Positions 35,952-47,243 are shown, counted from the stretch's first letter. The stretch is DNA of 64,000 bases from Diadophis punctatus similis (GCA_023053685.1 JALIGW010000021.1:11995698-12059697), one strand, 5' to 3'. Notes: a model not told the origin generated them from the sequence alone. Numbers and translations: made by a program.

Positions 35952-36093
35952 ACAGAATAACCGAGTTGGAAGGGACCTTGGAGGTCTTCTAGTCCAACCC
36001 CCTGCTCAGGCAGGAAACCCTACTGTATACCATTTCAGACAAATAGTTCTCCAAACTTCTCTTTACAGATTCCAGTGTTGGAGGATTCACAAT
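35952..36093 (-). mobile_element. CR1 LINE 3' UTR
   Basis: The complement of the CR1 end: AGTTGGAAGGGACCTTGGAG, TTCCAGTGTTGGAGGATTCA. Confidence 0.8.
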
Positions 36094-36655
36094 AGCAAGA
36101 GCACTTAGACTTATATACCGTTTCATAGTGCTATACTGTCACGGTGTGATTATTGTCTGTTGTATGTATATGCAGGGAGCTGCATCCCTATCTAATATAA
36201 TGGTTCATTCCTGAGCACGTGATTGATATGTTCTTGTACGCATGTGTGCATTCCTGAAACTCCATTCTTTCCTTCTTCTTCTGGCTTCCGACTGAGGAAG
36301 TCGCATTTTATAGCAGAGATGTAAACAAATGAGATGTTATTGTTTTTGTACCGAAATAAATATTTTAATTAGACTTTTAAACTCCGGCTTTATTTCTAAT
36401 GACTGAATTCCGGGAGAACGATCTATTTCGCCTCTGTGAGATTTATTCTCACTCCGTCATATATAGCCCTCTCTAAGCGGTTTACAGGGTTCAGCATATT
36501 GCCCCCAACAATCTGGGTCCTCATTTTACTGACCTCAGAAGGATGGAAGGCTGAGTCAACCTTGAGCCGGTGAGATTTGAACAGCTGAACTGCAGCTAGC
36601 AGTCAGCTGAAGTAGCCTGCAGTGCTGCACTCTAACCACTGCGCCACCTCGGCGC
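36094..36655 (-). mobile_element. tRNA-derived SINE split by a solo LTR
   Basis: The tail complement (36094-36136) and the rest (36460-36655) are the two halves of one minus-strand SINE. The break lies within the tail at CTATAC/TATATAGCC. Confidence 0.88.
36137..36459 (+). mobile_element. solo LTR, family 1 copy B
   Basis: A 323-base TGTCACGG...CCGTCA unit flanked by TATAC and TATAT (36132-36136, 36460-36464), a 5-base duplication with one change. A TTTTATAGC box near 36308 and AATAAATATT near 36356 give plus orientation. The intact SINE copies elsewhere serve as the empty site. Confidence 0.87.
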
Positions 36656-36669
36656 TACTTCGGGAGGTG

Positions 36670-36836
36670 TATAAATCTTTCCATCTTTCCATTCCCCACC
36701 ATCCAGTCAGAACTGATGAAGCTTCTTGGATGAGAAGCGAAACCTCTATAGAGAAAAACAAGAAAGTCCAGTTGCGTCTTGAAAAAAGCACCTTTGGGAC
36801 AACCATGACCTGGATGGCTGAGAATCTCTACAGACT
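36670..36836 (+). mobile_element. Penelope-like repeat, tandem copy 1
   Basis: TTCCATTCCCCACCATCCAG, the hammerhead-like core (see 36710-36746), AAAGTCCAGTTGC, then CACCTTTGGGACAACCATGA and a GAGAATCTC end. The second copy begins 356 bases downstream. Tandem direct copies (pLTRs) with hammerhead cores are characteristic of Penelope-like elements. Confidence 0.65.
36710..36746 (+). ncRNA. hammerhead-like ribozyme core, copy 1
   Basis: GAA (36710-36712), CTGATGA (36713-36719), a 6-bp stem GCTTCT/AGAAGC with loop TGGATG (36721-36738), then GAAAC and CTC. This matches the short-stem-III hammerheads described in Penelope-like elements. One extra A (36720) precedes stem II, and stem III is nearly absent. 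Here the segment after CTC is TAT rather than TTC, weakening stem I. Confidence 0.5.
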
Positions 36837-37025
36837 TTTAGCTATACAATTTGAGAGGAACACCCTTTGAATGGTGTGGGAGTAGGAATGGATTTCCAGA
36901 GGAAAAATATTGCAGACTACAAGAACCATTTGCATTACTCAGGTGACCCTGAGGACACAGATAAACCTCCAAGTGTTTCAATGACCCTCTAAAAGGATGC
37001 AGATTACCAGCTGTGTGCAAAGAAT

Positions 37026-37175
37026 ATAAATCCTTCCATTCCCCACCATTTAGTCAGAACTGATGAAGCTTCTTGGATGAGAAGCGAAACCTCTTCAAAG
37101 TAAAAACAGAAAGTCCAGTTGCCTCCTGAAAAAGCATATTTGGGACAAATATGACCTGGAGGATTGAGAATCTCC
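37026..37175 (+). mobile_element. Penelope-like repeat, tandem copy 2
   Basis: Repeats the organisation of 36670-36836 with a few substitutions. The 190 bases between the two copies contain no recognised repeat. Confidence 0.65.
37062..37104 (+). ncRNA. hammerhead-like ribozyme core, copy 2
   Basis: Carries GAA, CTGATGA, stem GCTTCT-TGGATG-AGAAGC, GAAAC, CTC and TTC in order. Stem I is GAA/TTC as expected, making this the best-preserved Penelope-type core in the window. C replaces the G/A seen in other copies just before the presumed cleavage triplet. Confidence 0.55.
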
Positions 37176-37613
37176 ATGAACAAGTCAGCTGTGATTTGCT
37201 AAGCAGCCACCATCCTTCAAACCTTTCTCCTGTTTGTTGCCAGCCAATTCACAATCATTACATTTTATTGCTACACCGGTAGGTTAGCCACAACTGTTAA
37301 TGAGATTTCTGTATTTACAACCCCAATGCTCGATTGTACTGGTAAAATTAATACATTAATAAATCTGGAGAGAAAAGATTTGGAAGAAAAAGATTCCTGT
37401 ATATAGCTACTTCACCCAATACTCAATGCAGTACATAGCCCTATAATCTAATTAAACATCTGGATTCATAGATGTTAAGTCACAGGGAAATGCAGCTGCA
37501 TCATTTTAGAAACGTATAGTATTATTTCAATACTGATTCCCGCAACTAGCTTGAACAAAAAAATATTTGCTTTGAAACAAGCACTTTTTTAATCCTTTTG
37601 GTAGGATGGTGCA

Positions 37614-37614
<1 letters not shown>
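37176..37614. other. unassigned sequence
   Basis: No supported feature. Confidence 0.4.
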
Positions 37615-37666
<52 letters not shown>

Positions 37667-37672
37667 CTGTAT
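37615..37672. repeat. (GT)n microsatellite
   Basis: About 25 GT units then GC-rich CGCGCGC; Z-DNA-prone. Confidence 0.95.
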
Positions 37673-37875
37673 ATATAAATCTTCTGCAACTATAGTTTGG
37701 TTTTTGAACCTCCGGGTCAATTTTGATTCCTGATACTATCTGGATTAATCCCTGCAGTTTTCTTGACAACATTTTCAAATGTGGTTTGTCCTTTCGTTAT
37801 TCTTGAGAGGGGGCCCAAAGTCATCTATAGCTGGCTTTATACCTGAAGCTTGTGGTTTCTTGGCCTTCTGACTTT

Positions 37876-37925
<50 letters not shown>

Positions 37926-38172
37926 CCATCATCATCACATCATCTTTTAACGACCCCATAATCCCTTGCGGGGTGGAGTCTGGGCAACTGAACAGTGCTA
38001 GCACAATGTTTAATGGCCGGATGCCCTTCCTATTGCCAATGCGGAGTTTTGTTCAGCAGATATATTCTCATTGTGCCCAGAGAGAGAAATATCTGCCTCT
38101 ACCTAGGATCGAACTCACAGCCTCCTGATTGTGAGGCGACAGCTCCACCTCTAGGCCACTGTACCACTCTGC
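37876..38172 (-). mobile_element. tRNA-derived SINE with (ATC)n tail
   Basis: On the minus strand the head has box A GTGGCCTAGAGG and box B AGTTCGATCC. The body ends CCCCGCAAGGGATTATGGGG, followed by GATGAT units (37876-37946). It is a different family from the MIR/L2-tailed SINEs. Its head resembles that of the hammerhead-bearing SINE at 52955. Confidence 0.72.
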
Positions 38173-38184
38173 CTGCTGCCTTTG

Positions 38185-38345
38185 GTTGTGAGGTTGTGAG
38201 AGCCCCAACACTTGCGACCTTCAAGGAGAGACTGGACTGCCATCTGTCTCAAATGGTGTAGGAACTCCTGCTTGAGCAGGGGGTTGGACTAGATGACCTA
38301 CAAGGCCCCTTCTAACTCTAATAATAAATCTAAATCTAAATAAAT
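38185..38345 (+). mobile_element. CR1 LINE 3' end
   Basis: GACCTTCAAGGAGAGACTGG, then GGGTTGGACTAGATGACC and a TCTAAA-type tail. It is closer to the general amniote CR1 terminus than the other copies. Confidence 0.8.
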
Positions 38346-38769
38346 CTAAATCTTTAATGGCTACACCAAACTACAACTATATATCTGATCCATGACTGTA
38401 AATTCTTACTAAATTCAGAAAAGAAAGTACAGTACAATTGCAGTGAACATCCCTGGTTCCATTATTTCCTGCACAGGCAGTTCTCGACTACGACCACAGT
38501 TGAGCCCGAAATTGTCATTGTCATTAAGCGAATCACTGCAGTTGTTAAATGAACCATACAGTCATTAAAGAAATCTGGGTTTTCCCCATTGAAGTTGCTT
38601 GTCAGAAGCCAGCTGGGGAAGGTAATAAATAGTGATCACATAGAACAGGGCAATGGTCCAAAATTGCATACCAGTTGCCAAGCATCCAAATTTTGATCAC
38701 GTGACCCTGGGAATGGTACAATGGTCGTAAGTGTGAAAACTGGTCATAAGTCACTTTTTTCAATGCCAT

Positions 38770-39554
38770 TGTCAGGGTTCTAAGTAATACACCCATAGCA
38801 AACATAACTCCGAGGCAGGTAGATTCCTCAATGAACAGTTTATTTGGATATATCATATTGGCACAGTTCTGGTGAAAACCGACTCTGAAGGTTCCCGCAG
38901 TTTTCACCTACCGTACTTTTCAGAGTATAAGACGCACCTTAGTTTTTGGGGAGGAAAATTGGGGGGGGGGAAATCTACCTACCAGGTATTCATCTGGCTA
39001 GCATCCTTAGTCTGGTCAGCTTCAGCACATTATTTTATCCCCTGGTTAGGGCTGAAAAAAATCTTCTTCGGAGGGAGTAGCAATGAAAACAAGCCTGCAA
39101 AGACTTAGGGCTGGAAAAAAAACTTCTTCAGAGGGAGTAGCAATGAAAAAATCCTGCAAGCCTGGAAGATCGTTAGCACCTCGTTAGGGCTGGAAAAAAA
39201 GCTTCGAAAAAGCTACATTCGGAGTATAAGACGCACCCAAATTTTCAGCCCCTTTTTGGAAGGAAAAAGGTGTGTCTTATACTCTGAAAAATACGGTAAT
39301 TAAAAGTAGAAGTTTTCTCCCTTCCCCAAACAATCAGTCACATGGTCCAATCAAGGAGTCATCCGGTTGCCTGGTGACTTCACTCCTCCTCTCTCCCACC
39401 CCTGTGGAAATGTCCTTGGTTCCCAGGAGAAAGTTTTTTGTTTTGGCTACAAACCCCAACTATCTCTATTCTCCCCCTCCCTATCCCTCAGCTCCAGTGT
39501 GGCAACACTGAAGCATCAAAACTGGCCTCAGTCAGGTCAACTTCAGGGTTGACA
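38770..39554 (-). mobile_element. solo LTR, family 2 copy A (split)
   Basis: TGTCAGGGTTC to GGGTTGACA with a perfect 5-base duplication GCCAT (38765-38769, 39555-39559). Subtracting the nested TIR element leaves about 397 bases, matching the 399-base copy at 51367. AATAAACTG on the minus strand suggests minus orientation. Confidence 0.82.
38911..39296. mobile_element. TA-flanked TIR element, copy 3, inside the LTR
   Basis: CCGTACTTTTCAGAGTATAA to ACTCTGAAAAATACGG with TA on both sides. Same family as 5949 and 22472. Confidence 0.82.
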
Positions 39555-39562
39555 GCCATTTA

Positions 39563-39740
39563 CTTTAATTTAATTTAATTTAATTTAAAGTTCTTATAGG
39601 CCGCCCAATCCCATAGGACTTAGGGCGGCGTACAAAAAGGATAAGAACAGTAAAATAAAACATAACAATTTAAGACATGACATCATTTTAAAAAATCACT
39701 CATTCATGGGGGAATCTGATCTTCTTCTTCTTCACCCATT
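39563..39740 (-). mobile_element. LINE 3' end with GCCGCCC hairpin
   Basis: TTTAA tail units then GCCGCCCAATCCCATAGG and AGGGCGGCGTACAA, as at 564 and 14075. Confidence 0.65.
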
Positions 39741-39780
39741 TGAACAGTCACTAAATGAATCGTAAGTCGAAGCCTACCTG

Positions 39781-40293
39781 CATTGAGTGAGCTTCGCCTC
39801 TGAAACACAACGTAAATTATACCATCTGTTGCCATCTGTTTCAACATCCAAAGAAGCTAGTCACATTCCTGAGTTCAGACTAGTTAAGTTGGACTACCTT
39901 GGAGTTGGCTACATTCCTATGAATTGTTCACCTTCCACCCATTATATACATTTAAACAAAGTCAATTATTTTCAAAAGCACTGGCCACTGTTTCTAAATT
40001 TATTGCAAGTTATCTATACTGCAAGAGCTGAAGGTAAATTCCAAAACAAGCGAGCCCATTCAGAAAGGTAGACGGTTCTCTGACTTGTATTTGTTGGCCT
40101 GAAAGTTTTATGCTGTGTAGAAAAAAGAACTATTTCCCTTTTTGTTTGCAGAGCTATCTCATTATCAAGCCAGGATCCATAAATATTGGAAGTGTAGCCT
40201 CGTTTTTAACAGATACGTAAAATCTAACACTTTTATTTAGCGGAGAACAGAAGTAAAAATCCCCTGAAATGTCATTTCTAACTTCAAAAAAAT

Positions 40294-40296
<3 letters not shown>
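39781..40296. other. unassigned sequence
   Basis: No supported feature. Confidence 0.4.
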
Positions 40297-40368
<72 letters not shown>

Positions 40369-40377
40369 TGTGTGTGA
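40297..40377. repeat. (GT)n microsatellite
   Basis: About 40 units with one TA interruption. Confidence 0.96.
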
Positions 40378-40800
40378 AGTGATATTTGCCCTTTGCTTAA
40401 TGGTACCAAATAATTTGAATATTGTGTATGTCCCTTTTCTATACTGAATGGAGATGTAATTAATTCTGCACTGGTGTTTCCTCCAGCAATTGTTTTGGTA
40501 CATTAGCAGGAATGTGGAAGAAGAAATCCATTCAGTTTACATTTTAATGTGGAGTCACTTAATTTACACTCCTTGAACCAATATGCAATGTGCAATAACC
40601 AAAATAGGCTTATACTTCAATTTTACCATATTTCCCCCCAATGCTACAAGCAGGACTCAAACATGTATTAAAATGCATACATTAGAGAAAATAACCCACC
40701 AGAAAGATATTTATATTAGAAGAAAATGAGTCCACAGATGTGTATAGTAGGAACAATTGTCTACAAAATTAATAGAATGGAAGAAATATTTGCTGTGGTG
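40378..40800. other. unassigned sequence
   Basis: No supported feature. Confidence 0.4.
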
Positions 40801-40821
40801 GGGAGAGAGAGAGAGAGAGAG

Positions 40822-40888
<67 letters not shown>

Positions 40889-41000
40889 CAATGAGAGAGA
40901 GACAATGAGAGAGAGAGAGAGAGAGACACAGAGAGAGAGACAGAGAGACAGAGAGACAGAGACAGACAGAGACAGAGAGACAGAGAGACAGAGACAGAGT
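40801..41000. repeat. (GA)n/(CAGA)n array
   Basis: About 80 bases of GA followed by CAGAGA and CAGACA variants. Confidence 0.95.
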
Positions 41001-41097
41001 GTCATACAAATCTTCTCATCCCAACAATACAGGTTGATGTGAAAGTGGAGATCTCATAAACCCTGCTCAGATGGATTAGTCACATAGGTCTACTTAC

Positions 41098-41140
41098 AGG
41101 ATCAGAGTCCTTCGGGAGTTGGGCGGCCTATAAGATCAAA

Positions 41141-41239
<99 letters not shown>

Positions 41240-41241
41240 AT
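41098..41241 (+). mobile_element. LINE 3' tail with (AAAT)n
   Basis: TCCTTCGGGAGTTGGGCGGC, then about 26 AAAT units. It is the plus-strand version of the hairpin terminus family. Confidence 0.75.
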
Positions 41242-41499
41242 CAGAACTTCTACAATCAGAACTTCTACAAGCACAACCAAGCTATGCAAAAGAATAATAA
41301 TAGGATTCCATACAGTCAGGAAATCTGTGCAATTAAGATTCATATTTCTGTCAAAATCCATGTTATTACATTACATTACTTCTTATTTCAGCATTTATAT
41401 TCTGAATTATGGATGCTCAAGTGCTTGGATCAGGGTTTTATAATACAGCTTGCCTATGGAAACAACAGTATCCCCTAAAACCTACCTACCTGCTATGTT

Positions 41500-41660
41500 T
41501 CCCAAAGCACCAAAGAAACAGGTGGAAGATCATTAAAGAGAGATCCAAGCTAGGTCTAAGAAAAACTTTCCTGACAATTAGACCAATTTGTCTCCTGCCT
41601 GAGCAGAAGGTTGGACTAGAAGACCTCCAGGATACCTTACAGCTCTGTTATTCTATTAAT
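41500..41660 (+). mobile_element. CR1 LINE 3' end, decayed
   Basis: AAAGAGAGATCCAAGCTAGG, then GGTTGGACTAGAAGACCTCC and CTCTGTTATTCTATTA. An internal deletion removes part of the 3' UTR. Confidence 0.78.
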
Positions 41661-42040
41661 CTCATCCACAGCCAAACATACATGTGTCAAAATCTTTATG
41701 TAATTACCAGGAAATTTCAGTCATTCCATTGGAAGTCTCTTGAGGCTTTAGATGGCATTGTCTAAATCTAAAACCACAATAAATTATTTCGAATTTAAAT
41801 ATACATTTTCAGGTGATTTCTGGTTTTTTTAAAAAATAAATCCCTGATTTATAGACGAGCAAGAGGAAACTGCTTACATGCAGACAAATTTGAACATGCT
41901 GTGCCATGCAGTTATAAAATATCTCCTATTTATAACTACTATCCAGAGAATTATGTACGATAGCTTTGTTTTCTTCGCTGGAAGAACAATATATTTTTTT
42001 CAAATCCTGGGCTGTGGATCATATCAACTTCTTTCAGAAG
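41661..42040. other. unassigned sequence
   Basis: No supported feature. Confidence 0.4.
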
Positions 42041-42048
42041 CACAGTTG

Positions 42049-42570
42049 CAGGAGCGGGTTGCTCGCTTACCTCGCTGCCGGAGCCATGCGCGCGCATCTC
42101 CATGCTTTGGGGGGGCGCTCGCTATACGCGCGCCCCCTCACGCGATTTTGCTTCTGCGCATGCAGATTACACAACCGCTCCGGAGCCCTCTCTGCCAGTC
42201 CACCGCGTGCGTCGCCATTTTTTCTCAGTGATTTCCGGTTGATTTTGCTTCTGCATATGCGCGGAAGCAAAATTGCGCCAAAATCTCATGAGGGGACGCG
42301 CGAGTGAGTGAGATTTCAGCGCAATTTTGCTTCCGCGCATGCGCGGAGGCAAAATCTCACCAAAATCTCATGCGCGTGCGCATCTCCCCACAAGATTTCG
42401 GCATGATTTTGCTTCCGCGCATGCGCAGAAGCAAAATCAACCGGAAATCACTGAGAAAAAATGGTGATGCACGCAGTGGACCGGCAGAGAGGGCTCCGGA
42501 GTGGTTGTGTAATCTGCCACCCCCCTACCGGAGCTGCGTACTGGGCAGCTCCGGCAGGAACCCACCTCTG
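42049..42570. mobile_element. CpG-rich hAT element with long internal inverted repeat
   Basis: CAGGAGCGGGTTGCT to AGGAACCCACCTCTG with a perfect 8-base duplication CACAGTTG (42041-42048, 42571-42578). Arms at about 42163-42265 and 42407-42515 are near-perfect reverse complements (for example TTTCTCAGTGATTTCCGG and CCGGAAATCACTGAGAAA). CpG density is high, including GCGCATGCGC motifs. Overlapping frames on both strands are by-products. Confidence 0.87.
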
Positions 42571-42578
42571 CACAGTTG

Positions 42579-43110
42579 GTCTGACAAGGGATTAAAGAGG
42601 TAGTCAAGCCTCTCTCTCATACTTCACGCTCACTCTCTTATTTTACTACTAGTAACATAGCCAAGTTCAAACTTTACTTCTAACTATGCAAGTCCTGAAG
42701 ACTAGACCAATGTGTTCTATCAAGAACACCACTCAAGCAAAGGAGAGATTGCTTAAATTCCATTCTAGCATGTTCTGTGAGATCAGCTCAATCAAAATGA
42801 CAGGCACCTTCTGAAGGAGAGAAAAAAAATGTCAATCAAGGTATCCAACTCTCTTGACTGAATCCATCACAGCGTTCAGAAGACCCACAGGCTTTGATCT
42901 ATTAAAAAAAAAAGTCAAGGAAGAAAACGACTGATCCAGTATCTAATCCATTAGAGCTCTGTCATTGATATAGGCACAAACTAGCAGAAAACGTAAGGAT
43001 GGATTTTCATTTTGGCAATGGTTTTTCTCTTGGGGTTCAAAAATAGATTATCCTCCATTTACAATGATTCCTCAGTAATGTTGAAAATATTTTTGCTACC
43101 CAGTCATACC
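42579..43110. other. unassigned sequence
   Basis: No supported feature. Confidence 0.4.
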
Positions 43111-43116
43111 AAGGCA

Positions 43117-43436
43117 GGGGTGGGATTCAAAAAATTTAGCAACCGGTTTTCTGCCCGATTGTGGGTGGGTGTGGCCATGGTGGGTGTGGCCTACTTGGCC
43201 TCCTGCACCATGGTGGGGGGGAGTTTTTGCCTGGAAATGGGCCCGTTTCTGGACTTCTGGGAGGCCTGTTTTTTGCCCTCCCCAGGCTCCGGAGGCTTTC
43301 CTCGAGCCTCCAGGAGGGCAAAAACAGCCTCCCCCAGGCTCCGGAGGCCCTCGGGAGCAGTTGCACAGTTCACTCTATAGTGGTCCGCTGGTGACGTCAC
43401 AGTACCGGTGCAGTCGGTTGCCTGGGCGCTGCCATT
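43117..43436 (+). mobile_element. hAT element, relative of the one at 63577 in reverse
   Basis: Begins CAGGGGTGGGATTCAAAAAA and shares GGCCTACTTGGCCTCCTGCA-like and GGCTCCGGAGG segments with the complement of 63577-63979. The right boundary is unclear and no duplication was found. Confidence 0.6.
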
Positions 43437-43639
43437 TTTAAAAAAAAAAATTTAATTTTTTTAAAAAAATCTCTTCTGTGCATGCCCAGAAGCCGAGCTT
43501 CTGGCACTGCGCATGTGCTGCCTTCCACCCCACAATGAGTCCAAGCAGGGGAGGATGGCTGAGGGAGCGCGTGAGATGCTGAAAGAACAGGCGGCAGGAG
43601 CTATCTCTGTTCCCCTCCCTTTAGCAGTCTGAGAAGCCT

Positions 43640-43911
43640 CCCAGAGGGGAGCAACAGAAACAGACCGTAAAGTGGGTGCAAGCTCTAAGCACATAGCGCT
43701 TATAAGCAGTATGCTGAATGACGGGAAGTGAGCTTCCTATAATCTTCTCTGCTGTCCTCACCACTCTCTGTATGGACTTTCTATCTGAGGCACTGCTGCC
43801 ACCAAACCAAACAGGGATGCAGTTTGTTAAAACACCCTCAATTGTTCCTTTGTAATAAGTGGGCAGGACAGAAGGAGAAAGATGTGTTGCATTCCAAAGT
43901 TTCCTTCCCAA
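43640..43911 (-). pseudogene. L2-clade LINE polymerase C-terminal fragment
   Basis: The minus frame reads TYYKGTIEGVLTNCIPVWFG and SDRKSIQRVVRTAEKIIGSS, the conserved C-terminal region of L2-clade LINEs. The frame then loses similarity. It differs from the 57 kb copy, so it is a separate and older family. Confidence 0.8.
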
Positions 43912-44873
43912 ACCTTTATTACCTTCACTCTCCCTCTGCCATTATTATTGTCTGGTTGCAAGAAGGCTGCATAGGGAGTCAGCCATAACAGGAACAAACC
44001 TTAAAAAAAAAACCCAAACGATTCTTGATAGTACCCTAACACCAGGCCCCAGGAGCAAGTCTAGGTAGATAAAGACTCTCTGGAACTTCTGGAGATGTTC
44101 TTCCAAAGAGCAAAAACCACAATGGAGAAGCTTCCCTTCTCATACCATTGAATCGGTTCGCTGGTTCACAAATATAGTTGCTTATGGAGAAAGTCCTATT
44201 TAACTCAGAAGGTTTCTTCCTAATTAGCAGACACAAGACATCTGGATCCCGCTTCCCTCTTCCAAAGCATTTCAAGTTGAAAAATAAACCAGACATTCAA
44301 CAGCAAGATGTAGTTTTGTATGCTGAACAAGTGGCATCAATCACTGTCTTTTTGGGAAGAGGTCATCGATGCTGCGATTCTTGCATTCCATGAACAATTG
44401 GAGGAATGAACTGTCCAACCTTTAAGACAGAACTATATTTTTTAAAAATATATATCTTTGCATCCACATGTATATACTTTGTAGATATACTAGTGAGCAC
44501 ACCTATGCAGGTATCTCCTATCCAAGTATTAAACTTGCCTGACTGACTGCTTACCTTTTGTGAAAACCATAGAAATTGAAGGGTTTGTTCCACTTACTGT
44601 AGTACAGTAAAGACTTCCTGAAGCTGACCTCAATTCCTAGCGATTACATGGGGATGTCCCCATATTTGTTTGATTGATTTTGAGGCCATCCATCGCCCCA
44701 AGACTCTGAGTGGCTCAGAGTGTCAGAAGTAAGAAAACCAGAAAACAGTAAGCGCAAAGATCACACATATCCATGCTTAATTGAATTCAGCTCCACAGGG
44801 GCTTAACACAACACCTAGAGAACAATCAAGTTTCTAGAAACTTTTTCAACATTACCAGGAGGGGAACTAAATG
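43912..44873. other. mostly unassigned sequence
   Basis: Around 44660-44740 a possible LINE 3' hairpin (CCAAGACTCTGAGTGGCTCA) is seen. Nothing else is supported. Confidence 0.4.
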
Positions 44874-45099
44874 CAGTGGTGAAATCCAATTTTTTTTACT
44901 ACTGGTTCTGTGGGCATGGTGTGGCATGGCTTGGTGGGCGTGGCCTGGTGGGCATGGCAGGGGAAGGATATTGCAAAATCTCCATTCCCACCCCACTCTG
45001 GGGCCAGCCAGAGATGGTATTTGCCGGTTCTACAAACTACTCAAAATTTCCACTACCGGTTCTCCAGAACCTGTCAGAACCTGCTAAATCCCACCTCTG
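44874..45099 (-). mobile_element. hAT element, relative of 4505 and 20490
   Basis: On the minus strand it runs from CAGAGGTGGGATTTAGCAGG to GGATTTCACCACTG with one AAATTTTGAGTAGTTTGTAG unit. No flanking 8-base duplication is apparent. Confidence 0.75.
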
Positions 45100-45668
<569 letters not shown>

Positions 45669-45715
45669 GGATGTTAAAAGAGGGATGCTTCAAAATTCAG
45701 ATCTAGTTCAAGTTT

Positions 45716-46319
45716 CTTTCCTCCCTCCCTCCCTCCCTCCCTCCCTCCCTCCCTCCCTCCCTTCCTTCCTTCCTTCCTCCTTCCTTCCTTCCTTCTTCCT
45801 TCCTTCCTTCCTTCCTTTTTTCCTTTCTCGCTATTTCCTCCTCCCTTCCTCCTCCCATCCCTCCTTCTCTCTTTTCGCCTCTGTTTCTTCCTTCCCTCCT
45901 CCCTCCCTCCCTCCCTTCCTTCCCTTTCTCCATTTCCTCCATCTCCCTCCTTCCCTTCCCTTCCCTTCCCTTCCTTTCCCCTTCCTTCCTTCCTTTTTTC
46001 CTTCCTTTTTCCTTCCTTCCTTCCTTCCTTCCTTCCTTCCTTTTTTCCTTTCTCGCTATTTCCTCCTCCCTTCCTCCTCCCATCCCTCCTTCTCTCTTTT
46101 CGCCTCTGTTTCCTCCTTCCCTCCTCCCTCCCTCCCTCCCTCCCTTCCTTCCCTTTCTCCATTTCCTCCATCTCCCTCCTTCCCTTCCCTTCCCTTCCTT
46201 TCCCCTTCCTTCCTTCCTTTTTTCCTTCCTTTTTCCTTCCTTCCTTCCTTCCTTCCTTCCTTCCTTCCTTCCTTCCTTCCTTCCTTCCTTCCTTCCTTCC
46301 TTCCTTCCTTCCTTCCTCC
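45716..46319. repeat. CCTT/CCCT tract with 220-bp internal duplication
   Basis: A pyrimidine strand in which CCTTTCTCGCTATTTCCTCC occurs near 45821 and again near 46046, with matching surroundings through CATTTCCTCCATCTCCCTCC. This gives a duplicated unit of about 225 bases. Frames of 228-240 codons are artefacts. Confidence 0.95.
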
Positions 46320-47243
46320 AAAAAGATTTTATATAATATTTGGAAAGCTTTTTGAAAACATGGATTTCTAAGCATCTAAGCATTGGAGGGAACTGGACTA
46401 AGTTTGCCCTTAAGACGTTGAACAATATGAAATAGGCATTTTTCGATTTTGTGGAATTGAGCTTTTTTTCCCTCTTTCTGTTCCAGTCTGGCTTCCTACT
46501 GTTTGATACCCTTAAATCTCTCCCTTTCTTTTTCCCTTCTTCCTCTCTATTTTGCTTCCTTCAATCTGATTACATATCTCCAATATAGTTAGATCTCCCT
46601 ATTGTTTAATCGGTTAGTTGTGTAATGCACACCAGCATGTTGCCAATAGCTGGATGTTAATAACAGCTGTCTGGGATGAGTTGGTGGCGGGAAGTTCATT
46701 TTCATGCAGAAAATTTTCTCTAGGGAGCCCAAAGGTTTACTCAACTCTTTCTGGCTGTTCTTTGTTCTTAAGACAGGGGTTAAAGACATTCATTTTCCCC
46801 TAATCTATTCCTAAAGAAAGCTGGCAAACAACTTACCGTACTGTGCACCATGGAGAATTAAATATAGGGAATCATAAGATCTTTATAAGTTTGCATGCCT
46901 GACTCACATTCTGATGAGGGGAAAAAAATCAATTCTATGCTTCCCAAAAGCTCTCCTGGGGACAGGCGGATCGCTTCACTGACTTACTGTCTGCTGTGTC
47001 CCTTTGCATGATGACAAACAGAACTGGAACTGACATCACGGAACACAATTTGTGAGCTAAAGTAAGCCACGTTTCTCCTTTTTCTCCTCTTTTCCCTCTC
47101 GTCATTGAAACACAACCTTCGTTTTCGAAATTAGAGGTGCAGAATGATGGATCCGAGAGTCCCTGTTTGACTGCTGAAAGCTCTTAATATCAGGATTGGG
47201 GATCGCCCAGTGGCAGTGGGTGAGTCATCTTTCTTTGCCCTAA
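46320..47243. other. unassigned sequence
   Basis: No supported feature. Confidence 0.4.

Larger units (their letters stand above)
38474..39780. mobile_element. Tigger/pogo-like element broken by nested insertions
   Basis: The left part 38474-38769 starts CAGGCAGTTCTCGACTACGA, and the right end 39741-39780 ends CGTAAGTCGAAGCCTACCTG. Both match the uninterrupted relative at 59054-59438. Inside lie a solo LTR, a TIR element within that LTR, and a LINE 3' end (39563-39740). Confidence 0.72.

Noticed and set aside
37985..38100. Hammerhead core in the second tRNA-SINE family
   Set aside because: CTGCTGAACAAAAC on the minus strand is suggestive, but CTGANGA and GAAA are both missing.
42049..42603. 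Overlapping frames of 60-117 codons in a GC-rich region
   Set aside because: They lie within an inverted-repeat hAT element, and stop-codon scarcity follows from GC content.
45674..46425. Frames of 228-240 codons
   Set aside because: Produced by the CCTT/CCCT tract.
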